Source: Trigonopsis variabilis (lineage: Eukaryota; Ascomycota; Trigonopsidomycetes; Trigonopsidales; Trigonopsidaceae). From it: 64,000 nt of DNA. Below are positions 56,124 to 64,000 of this stretch, one piece after another. The notes beneath the pieces are model-generated. The model searched no databases, had not been told where the DNA came from, and saw only the letters and a program-made list of their open reading frames with translations. The stretch is from positions 1,178,001 to 1,242,000 of the forward strand of contig PPXM03000001.1 in assembly GCA_003707065.3 (NCBI GenBank), written 5' to 3'. A program made the position numbers and the translations under genes. Position 1 is the stretch's first letter; each line of letters starts with the position of its first letter.

Positions 56124-56305
56124 ATGTTTGGAGCACCTAATTTTACAAAAGAAGAGATCCGGGAACGTGAGGAGCAAGTCAATACTACAATCCAAAATGC
56201 TTTTCTTACATGTGTTCTCCTTTGGACAGGTATGCCTAGTACTCCGGGCAACAAGCACTAACTATAGCCCCTCTTGCTTTTGAACTCATCAAGGGTCAAT
56301 TCTAA
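56124..56305 (+). CDS. TOM5: Mitochondrial import receptor subunit Tom5
   Basis: Small tail-anchored subunit of the TOM complex in the outer mitochondrial membrane. Two exons: 56124-56229 and 56268-56305, 47 residues; 38-nt intron (GTATGC, CTAACTATAG). The protein begins MFGAPNFTKEEIREREEQVN and ends with the membrane segment FLTCVLLWTAPLAFELIKGQ. Yeast Tom5 (50 residues) has the same plan: MFG-x-P, an acidic helix with EE, then FLW-x-xP and a hydrophobic tail with a basic end. It is too short for usual open-frame cut-offs and stands alone in an AT-rich region. Confidence 0.85.
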
Positions 56306-57256
56306 TGACTTGTTTTGTATATATTCCAGCTGATGAAATTCTTTGCTATATATTATGACGTATCAACCTTATCTACAGATCGACGAACCCTATAGGACTG
56401 CTTCCTCCCATTGCGAAAGTTATTCCGCTATAGACTATATTGAAGGAGCGGTTATTTATCACCAAGAATTAAGAGATATTTACTTGTATTATGATGATAA
56501 CCCTCACTGAGAGAGATCTCCTTAACAGCCACTTTTTGACTGAAGTGATCACTAGTAGAAGTCTATTTTTCCTATGACTATCGAGCTCTATTCGTCTCTT
56601 TAATTACTTTGACACCAACTGACACTTGGTATTTGATATCTCTTCAATTGGAAACAAGAAAGGTTTGAGTTTCTGGACTTAACGCCCTTGCTGAATTCTA
56701 GCTTAATGCGATTTTGTTATACACGCAAAAAATTAGAAAACAGAGTACCCAGGCGCTTGTCCTATACAGTCGATTGAAAAAAGGAACTTTTCTACGAGAT
56801 TTGCTTCGATTCTTTGACGGAGTATCTTTTCAACTTCTTTTCAACTATCGACATGCTGATCTTTTGAAGTAGCTGCTAGGCTGTCTTTTTCTTATTTCGT
56901 GAGGATTCCTGTCTAAGTGAGGCCATCCGAGGTATATGCACAAAGACCTGTCTCATCTCAGCTCTTCACCTTATTTTTCTGAGAAGAAGCCATGACTTTC
57001 AGATCTCATCTCGATGCGCCTCTAAAGTAGTTAGGTACAGTTACGGCACCTCCCAACTCTATAGTGAGCAGCTGGGACAAGTTAGCCAGTACCTTACTAC
57101 AGTAATGATATGAAAGCATTATAAATGATCATTTATCAAGAATGATATGAATTAGAAGTAGATCTTGCACTCTGTAGATCGAGAGGAGCTAAAGACTGGC
57201 CCATATGTAGTAGTGAGAGTGGTTGTCCTCCAGTGCAACACTTTGCAACCTGCATC
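56306..57256. other. AT-rich intergenic region between TOM5 and IWS1
   Basis: A 951-bp AT-rich stretch with the TOM5 3' end and the IWS1 promoter. I see no additional open frame, RNA gene or repeat that I can support. Confidence 0.5.
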
Positions 57257-58321
57257 ATGAGTGACGAAGAGGCGACAAAAGATATTGATAACTTGTCATC
57301 GGATGATGAGCTTTCAGAACTTGATGAGGAGCAGTTCAAGGATGTCAACGAAGAAGATATTGGACGACCGTTAGATGAGAGGGTGTTTGCCCTAAAGCGA
57401 CACAAGCGCAAAGGAGCTCGAGAAAGCAAACCAAAAGAAAAGAAGCGGACAAGAAAGAGCCGGGGAGCAAACGAGGCACTACCAGAAGTATCAGATGAAG
57501 AGACTTTGGATGAAGATGTTCGGAGGCGATTGGAGCTGGAGCGTCGGATCGACGCATCTTTAAAAGGAAACAAGAAGCGAAAGAAGATGGGAGAAGACGA
57601 CTTGGAACAGATGCAAGATGAAAACATCAGTCGGTTGAGAGAACAAATGAGACGAGCTGCTATTGCTGACGCTGAAGCCATCAAGGAAGGTCGCCCGGCG
57701 ACCATTAAGCTGGGCATGCTGCCTCAAGTGGTGGATGTTTTGCAGAAGCAAAGTCTTTACGATTCTATTCTTGATAACAATCTTCTGGATAGCGTACGGA
57801 TGTGGCTGGAACCGCTTCCCGATGCCTCTCTTCCTGCTTACTCGATCCAAAAGGCTCTTTTTGATTCGTTATTGCTTTTACCCATCAAAACCATCCATCT
57901 GCGGGAAAGCGGACTTGGAAAAGTTGTTCTTTTCTATCGCAAGAGTAACAAGCCCCATCCCTATATCAAGAGAACGGCTGAGAAACTGATTGCTGAATGG
58001 AGCAGACCTATCATGGGTCGAAGTGACAACTATAGGGACAAGACTGTCGCCTCAGTTACTTATGATCCGACTCAACAACTAAACCGCCGAGCCATTAATC
58101 TTGCCTCGCGAGCTTCGTCTGATAGCACTCGTAACAGAGCTGCCATTCCGACCGCCTCAGGCACGACTTATCAGGTGGCACCCAAATACAGTATCGCAGA
58201 TACACGGGTACAGCATTTCGATGACCAGTACAAACAGCTTCGTCAACGCATGCAGAACGCACGGAAAACAAAGACTAAGAAGACAGGGGTCAGTATCGAA
58301 GGAAGGGGCTTGAATGTTTAA
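57257..58321 (+). CDS. SPN1: Transcription elongation factor Iws1/Spn1
   Basis: Pol II elongation and chromatin factor that partners Spt6. Single exon, 354 residues, from the ATG at 57257 (MSDEEATKDIDNLSSDDELS). The N-terminal 110 residues are acidic then basic and disordered. The TFIIS N-terminal (LW) domain spans about 150-265: ATIKLGMLPQVVDVLQKQSL, LDSVRMWLEPLPDASLPAYS, KALFDSLLLLPIKTIHLRES, GLGKVVLFYRKSNKPHP, then KRTAEKLIAEWSRPIMGRSD. The C-terminal tail is basic. All are typical of Iws1. Confidence 0.95.
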   Translation: MSDEEATKDIDNLSSDDELSELDEEQFKDVNEEDIGRPLDERVFALKRHKRKGARESKPKEKKRTRKSRGANEALPEVSDEETLDEDVRRRLELERRIDASLKGNKKRKKMGEDDLEQMQDENISRLREQMRRAAIADAEAIKEGRPATIKLGMLPQVVDVLQKQSLYDSILDNNLLDSVRMWLEPLPDASLPAYSIQKALFDSLLLLPIKTIHLRESGLGKVVLFYRKSNKPHPYIKRTAEKLIAEWSRPIMGRSDNYRDKTVASVTYDPTQQLNRRAINLASRASSDSTRNRAAIPTASGTTYQVAPKYSIADTRVQHFDDQYKQLRQRMQNARKTKTKKTGVSIEGRGLNV

Positions 58322-58668
58322 TCGATTTAGCAAGTTTGTTGTCTCTTTTGGATTCCTTATCGTACAAATGTAGACACCTTTTCCGTTGTGTTCCCAACAG
58401 CCCGTGCTTTCCATGCCGGCCCGCACGTGATTCCCCCAAGGTGGCAGCCAACGACCAGACGAGGCCGCTTTGATCCCTACTGAGAAAATCGTCTCGCGCA
58501 TATCTCAGCTCTTTTGTTACTTTTTTAACTTATTTCGAACCGAGAATTATTTACATTTTTGGCCGGCTTGGCCAAGTAAGTGAAGAACGCGGGTACCCCG
58601 CAAAATCGGTGCGCCGCACGTTCCTCGACTGCACTTAAAACCGCGCTGCCACCTTTTACCTTTCACCA
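58322..58668. other. Promoter region of acyl-CoA synthetase copy 1
   Basis: A 347-bp spacer holding the IWS1 3' end and the synthetase promoter module described separately. No gene is seen. Confidence 0.55.
58594..58640 (+). promoter_or_regulatory. Conserved promoter module, acyl-CoA synthetase copy 1
   Basis: TACCCCGCAAAATCGG (58594-58609, CCG-N6-CGG), GCCGCACG (58613-58620) and ACTTAAAA (58633-58640), ending 28 bp before the ATG. The same three elements occur in the same order and near-equal spacing before copy 2; the first two are also found near CIT1. ACTTAAAA may serve as a TATA-like element. The binding factor is unknown. Confidence 0.5.
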
Positions 58669-61122
58669 ATGAGTTTAGATTTCCCAATCGACAAGGAAGT
58701 CCGACCAGCTCCTCTCTACAAACCGTGTGCTGTTCTCCAGGGCGAGGATCTGCCCCTGGTCATTGAGAACGTCGTGAGCGTGCCTTTTGAAGCTGGCAAA
58801 GCCCAGGCGGTCCCACTGCCTGGCTCGGAGAAGGAAGGTCATTCTCCCATCTACAGGAATGTTGTCTCCACCGGAAATCTAATCACAACTATCCATCCCA
58901 AGGTAAGTCAGATAAATGGGGTAATTTCTGCTGCCGGGGGCGGGGAGATCTTGATACGTCGTTCCGATCAGAAAGTGTGGGGAAGGCCTTGCATGTGATC
59001 ACATGTCATGGCATGTCATCTATCTGCTACTGCGCCTGAAACACGTGAATTCATGTTGTTTTGGTGATATTATTTCCCTATTTGATTAAGATTTTCGAGT
59101 CTCATGTGGGGATCAGTTGAGGAGTATGGGATCTTGACCGATGAGATTTGGAGAGATTAGTTTTTACTAACGATTCAGATTTCCACTGTGCATGAATTAT
59201 TGGACGAGTCACTTAGAAACTATGCTGATCATGGAGCTCTCGGTCAACGGAAATACGTCGGTGATGGCCAATGGTCACCTTTTGAATTCCAGAGTTTCCG
59301 GGAGATTGCTGAACGAAGGATCAATCTTGGCTCGGGTATACTGAAACTCAATAGGGATTTATTGAACAACCCGAAAACAGAACAATTTGGGGTGGGAATC
59401 TTTGCTCCCAATTGCGTTGAATGGCTGTTAACTGACCTGGCCCTTCAATACTACAACCTTTACAATGTTGCTTTATATGATGCCTTGGGCCCCGAATCTA
59501 CTGTCTATATCTTGAATCTTTGTGAAATCAACTTCATCGTTTGCTCCTTGGCTCATATTCCTCATCTTCTATCTATCCGGGATAAGATTCCTCATCTTCA
59601 GGTGATTATCTCTATTGAACCTTTGGATGCCCCTGATACGCTTCCGTCCCATTCAAAGAGGCAAATCCTACAACAATGGGTCAGCGAAGCCGGCTTGAAA
59701 CTGTTTACCCTCAACGAGGTGGAGGAATTAGGTGCTGCGAACCGTTTCCCGTGCAATCCCCCTAACCCTCAGTCCATCTTTACCATCAACTTCACTTCAG
59801 GAACCACCGGTAACCCTAAAGGTGCGGTCATTACTCATGCAAATGGGTTGGCCGGTATCACCGGTTCGTTGGTCCAGTTTCCTACCCAGGACACTCAAGA
59901 AGTTTATCTCTCCTATCTTCCCTTGGCCCATATTTTTGAGCGCCAAGTCCTTCTCGTCAAATTCTCAACCGGCGCCAAGATTGGATTTTACCACGGCAGC
60001 ATTCCTGAATTGGTCGATGATATCAAAGCGCTCCGCCCCACTGCTTTTGCTGGAGTCCCCCGAGTCTTCAATAAATTCGAGGCTACCGTCAAGTCCTTAA
60101 CACTCAAGGCCTCTGGCTTTAAAGGAGCTCTTTCGAGAAAGGCTTATAGTGACAAGGCAAGGTACTATGAGAATTACAAACTGATCAATCATCCTGTCTG
60201 GGATCGCCTTTGGTCGCGAAAGATCCGCAATAATATTGGGCTTGATCGCTTATATGGAATGGTTACCGGCTCGGCGCCTATAGCTACCGAAACCTTGGAG
60301 TTTCTCCAAGAAGCTTTTGCTGCTCCTCTGACTCAAGGATATGGTCTCACAGAGTCTTTTGCCGGTATGGCCGTTACCCTTTTCGACGACCGAGACGTTG
60401 GCCATTGCGGTCCTCCGATGCCAACCTGTGAAGTACGACTACGGGATGTGCCTGCCATGAATTATACTAGCAAAGACAAACCTTGGGCCCGGGGAGAGCT
60501 GTGCCTTCGTGGGCCACCTATCTTCAAGGAATACTATCGAGCTCAAGACAAGACTGACGAGGCGTTTGATGAAGATGGGTTCTTTTTGACTGGTGACGTT
60601 GCTGCCATTGATGAATATGGCCGTATCCGGATCGTCGATCGAGTCAAGAATTTTTTCAAACTTGCCCAGGGAGAGTATATCTCGCCCGAGAATATCGAGA
60701 ACTTGATTCTGCCCCAGACGCCGTACCTGACCCAGGTATTCGTCCATGGAACTTCCACTGAAAGCTACATTGTTGCTTTGGTGGCTGCCGACCCTACACT
60801 GTTTGCAACGTACGTCAAAAAGGTTCTTGGAAAGGACATCGACGCGTCCAATACAGCTGCTCTGAATGAGGCTGGCAGAGACGTACAGCTAAGAAAAGCT
60901 CTATTAAAACTCTTTGAACGGATTCTCTTGCAGGCCAGGCGCAAGAAGTTCGAGGTGATCCGGAACTTGGTGGTCATGATTGAGCCTTTCTCCATTGAAA
61001 ATGATACCTTGTCGCCTTCCTTCAAACTGCGACGTCCCCAGGCTGCCGCTTTATATAGCAAGGAGATCGCAGCCTTGTACGCCGAAGGCCCTTTGCTGGG
61101 TGCGGTCAAGGCAAATCTCTAA
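58669..61122 (+). CDS. Long-chain acyl-CoA synthetase, copy 1 (probably peroxisomal)
   Basis: Activates long-chain fatty acids to acyl-CoA with ATP. Two exons: 58669-58902 and 59179-61122, 725 residues; 276-nt intron. ANL-superfamily motifs: P-loop-like FTSGTTGNPKGAVITHANG, AMP-binding QGYGLTESFAG, and hinge TGDVAAIDEYGRIRIVDRVK with NFFKLAQGEYISPENIENL. The N-terminal LGSGIL...FGVGIFAPNCVEWLLTDLA block fits the eukaryotic long-chain (Faa2/plant LACS6/7) type. The last four residues are KANL, identical to the peroxisomal signal of human catalase and a weak PTS1, so peroxisomal import is likely. A tandem copy follows 1.06 kb downstream. Confidence 0.95.
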
Positions 61123-62178
61123 ATGGAATGCTGTGCTTGATCAACCAAATCCAGGCTCTGCAATCCTCTTTCTGCAGTGTAGTTACTGCACCCACGCGGA
61201 GTACGTTCTGTATTTATTTAGGATTAGAAAAGTATGCAAATATTTCCCACTAATTCATGACGACAGATCATTGTAATGAGTAAACCCATATAAACAAAGC
61301 CTTACAAGAATTTAGTCTGACTTAGACTTTTCGCGTGAACAAAGGGAGCGATGGCTTGAACATAGACGGTCGCGACTGTCACTGGCTGTCATCGTGTTAC
61401 CGAGACTTTTGAGATAAGATCCCACTGCAGAATCTTATTGTCGAGATTTATGATTGATCTCTTCAAGAAGGATCTCTATTGGAATATTTGCGCAAACATG
61501 TCATTTCTCTTGAATTAGTGTTATATACATTTGCTTTTGCTTTCGACTGATATGATGAAGCGCCAGGATTGTCAACTGTTCTTACTCATTAACCCCTTGA
61601 TGTCGAATTATACGATTGAATCAAGAGATTTACAAGTGAACATAGGTTTGCATGACCTTGATTTATCTTATTTGTTCTCAAGGTGATTATGAAGCCCTTT
61701 AGTGAGGAGTTCTGGGAGCCATAAAACCTATTGATGAATGATCTGGTATGCTCTAGCCTCTCTGTCACCTTGCTCTCCGTTTAACGCTCTCGAGAAACCC
61801 TACTTATCCCAAGTCAAATATCATTCAGGTACTGGCGTTAACAGTGAGGAGTGGAAACAGCGCTTGCTTGTAGTCCTTTTCAATATCTTGAATACTCACG
61901 TCGTGTCTGGATATGTCTTGGAAATTGCTGACCAACTAATTGAGTGTGTATTCGACTTGTCGTGTGACTACGGAAAAGTATGGTCTTTTTCCTAACCATG
62001 ACTGACATGTGACCTACTTCATGCCTTATTTCGACTTTATCTTATCACCCGCAATTGAGTTTATTCTATCTTTTTGTCATTAAATCCCACCCAAAGTCGA
62101 TACCCCGCAAAACTAGGGCAGTGAGCCGCACGGGGGAGGACGTACTTAAAGCTCTCGAGGGAAGCTAAGACAAATGTC
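61123..62178. other. Spacer between the tandem acyl-CoA synthetase genes
   Basis: A 1.06-kb spacer with the 3' end of copy 1 and the promoter of copy 2. An 85-codon open frame at 61738-61995 has no family signature and is probably chance. An upstream ATG-TCA-TGA at 62174-62182 overlaps the start of copy 2. Confidence 0.55.
62101..62150 (+). promoter_or_regulatory. Conserved promoter module, acyl-CoA synthetase copy 2
   Basis: TACCCCGCAAAACTAGG (62101-62117), GCCGCACG (62125-62132) and ACTTAAA (62144-62150). Order and spacing match copy 1: GCCGCACG to ACTTAAA is 19 versus 20 bp, and ACTTAAA to ATG is 35 versus 36 bp. The right half-site is altered relative to copy 1. Confidence 0.5.
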
Positions 62179-64000
62179 ATGAGCTTTGATTTCCCAGTGG
62201 ATAAAGAGATTCGGGCACTTCCAAGGTATGAGACAGCAAGTTTGCTGGCCTTGGAAGAGGAGCCTCTTAGCGGTAGAAAGGCGTTTGGCCAATTATATAA
62301 GCACGGTGATACACAAGCAATTCCGATTCCGGGATCGGAAAAGGACGGATATACACCTATCTATAGGAATGTGACTTCGCCTGATAAATTAATTACAACA
62401 CTACATCCCAAGGTGAGTCAATTGTTTAATGGACGATGGGTAAAGAGGTTGGGTCATTGCGATGACAATGGGGTGCGACGCTGATGCTTTACTTTCCGGT
62501 GATGGATATCTCGTCTTGTTGGCTACAGGTGACTAATTATTTAGTTGTCGACTGTTCATGATTTTGTAGAAGCAGGACTGACGGAATATGCAGACAGCGG
62601 TGCACTGGGTTCTCGACGCTACTTGGGAGACAATCGATGGTCGGATTATCAGTGGGAGAGTTATAGAGATATTGCGGAGCGACGGATCAATTTAGGCTCG
62701 GGAATATTGAAAATCAACCGAGATTTGTTGAAAAATCCGCAAATGGAGCAATTTGGCGTGGGCATCTTTGCTCCCAACTGTGTCGAATGGCTATTAACTG
62801 ACATGGCGCTTCAATACTACAATCTCTATAACGTGGCGTTGTATGATACCCTTGGCCCTGATTCCACTGTATACATCTTGAATCTTTGTGAGATCGGTAT
62901 CGTCGTCTGTTCTCTTGCCCACATCCCCCATCTTCTCTCAGTGCGCGATAAAGTCCCCCATCTCCAGGTTATTATATGTATCGAGCCACTGGATGAACCT
63001 GGAACCCTACCCTCTCATTCTAAGAGAGCCATTCTCCAGCATTGGGTCGATAAAGCCAAACTGAAGCTCTTCACCTTCAAGGACGTGGAGCAATTGGGAG
63101 CCGCGAACCGTTTCCCATGCACTCCTCCGTCACCAGAGTCGATCTTGACCATCAACTTCACTTCAGGAACTACGGGTAACCCAAAGGGTGCGGTCATCAC
63201 TCATTCCAATGGTGCAAGTGGGCTGACAGCGGCGCTTATAGGAATTCCAAGTCAGTCTCCAACCCAGGACATCTATCTATCATATCTTCCTTTGGCACAT
63301 ATCTACGAGCGACAAGTGTTGCTGAGCAGAATCCCTCGTGGCGCCAAAGTTGGTTTTTTCCACGGAGATGTGGCAACTTTATCGGATGATATACTTGCCT
63401 TGCGGCCAAATATTTTCCCAAGTGTCCCTCGCATCTACAGCAGGTACGAATCTACCATCAAATCGCGGACTCTGAACGCATCTGGCCTGAAAGGTTCCCT
63501 TAGTCGTGTGGCCTCAGCAGGCAAAGCTGCTCACTTCCGAAACTACAAGTCAATTAATCATCCTTTATGGGATCGAATCTGGACCAACCCCTTGCGGAAC
63601 AATCTAGGCTTTGACCGCTTGCACGCCATGGTCACAGGATCTGCTCCTATTGGGCCCGAGAGCCTGCAATTTCTCCAACAGGCAATAGGATCACCCTTGA
63701 TCCAAGCTTACGGGTCCACAGAGACTTTTGCTGCAATGTCAGTCTGTGCTTTTGGCGACCGTGACATCGGTCACTGCGGCCCTCCTCTGCCTGTGTGCGA
63801 GGTGCGCTTACGAGATGTGCCGTCGATGAATTACACTAGTAAAGATAAGCCTTGGCCAAGAGGGGAGCTTTGCGTTCGAGGGCCTAGTATCTTTAAGGAG
63901 TACTATCGGGCTCCAGACAAAACAGCCGAGAGTTTTGACGAAGATGGGTTTTTTATGACTGGAGACGTTGGTTCGATCGATGAGTTCGGCCGTCTTAGGA
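62179..64000 (+). CDS. Long-chain acyl-CoA synthetase, copy 2 (3' end beyond window)
   Basis: Paralogue of the preceding gene. Exons 62179-62412 and 62545 to beyond the edge; intron 132 nt. Exon 1 is exactly 234 nt as in copy 1, and the intron sits at the same codon (LHPK). About 563 residues are visible: FGVGIFAPNCVEWLLTDMAL, FTSGTTGNPKGAVITHSNG, QAYGSTETFAAMS and TGDVGSIDEFGRL, ending before the hinge. The AMP motif reads YGSTE instead of YGLTE. Substitutions are many in the loop after the P-loop motif, so the copies are not recent. The C-terminus, and thus any peroxisomal signal, lies outside. An uORF of two codons overlaps the start as ATGTCATGA. Confidence 0.93.

Overview
The window is nuclear DNA from a fungus, most likely an ascomycete. 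Spliceosomal introns are frequent: donors are GTAAGT, GTGAGT or GTATGT, and branch sites of the CTAAC, CTAAT or CTGAC type lie only about 5-12 nt before the acceptor AG. The plasma-membrane H+-ATPase, the Seb1/Nrd1-type termination factor, the Ctf4/SepB-type replication adaptor and the citrate/oxoglutarate carrier Yhm2 are all ascomycete-like. Two complex I subunit genes rule out Schizosaccharomyces and the Saccharomyces group, which lack complex I. Many introns are only 33-45 nt, shorter than usual for Pezizomycotina. An early-diverging ascomycete such as a Taphrinomycotina member is a reasonable guess, but the species is not identified. I found no tRNA, rRNA, CRISPR array or convincing transposable element.

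Layout. 0-22.9 kb: the 3' part of a gene resembling the AF4/FMR2 C-terminal domain, a Puf4/Mpt5-type Pumilio gene (-), a 4.1 kb gap, RNA polymerase III subunit RPC2, EMC7, SF3B2 (-), a TPT-family transporter, the carrier YHM2, a small unknown gene, an Arg/Tyr/Asp-rich protein (-), a secreted I9-type inhibitor, a Hook-like coiled-coil protein and HEM13 (-). 22.9-41.6 kb: ATG8, mitochondrial ribosomal protein mS33 (-), citrate synthase (-), Seb1/Nrd1, PMA1, ORC5 (-) and the NDUFS1 homologue (-). 41.6-48.7 kb: the most accessory-looking stretch, with two related membrane-anchored DUF3445 (HODM-like) haem proteins, an unknown four-helix membrane protein between them, and a divergent membrane-anchored PHP-domain phosphoesterase. 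48.7-58.3 kb: CTF4/SepB, NDUFA8 (-), NUP54/57, an unknown gene (-), the tiny TOM5 gene and IWS1/SPN1. 58.6-64 kb: a tandem pair of long-chain acyl-CoA synthetases, the second cut by the window edge.

Most genes are housekeeping and are not arranged as a pathway. Mitochondrial and peroxisomal energy metabolism is well represented: citrate synthase, Yhm2, two complex I subunits, Tom5, mS33 and two acyl-CoA synthetases, the complete one ending in KANL. Both acyl-CoA synthetase promoters and the citrate synthase promoter carry a TACCC(C)GCAAAA...GG motif next to a GCCGCA element, which suggests shared control. The clearest non-routine signals are the 33-40 nt intron class, the DUF3445/membrane/PHP neighbourhood, the duplicated acyl-CoA synthetases with a conserved promoter module, and a purine-skewed 2.3 kb leader region before PMA1.
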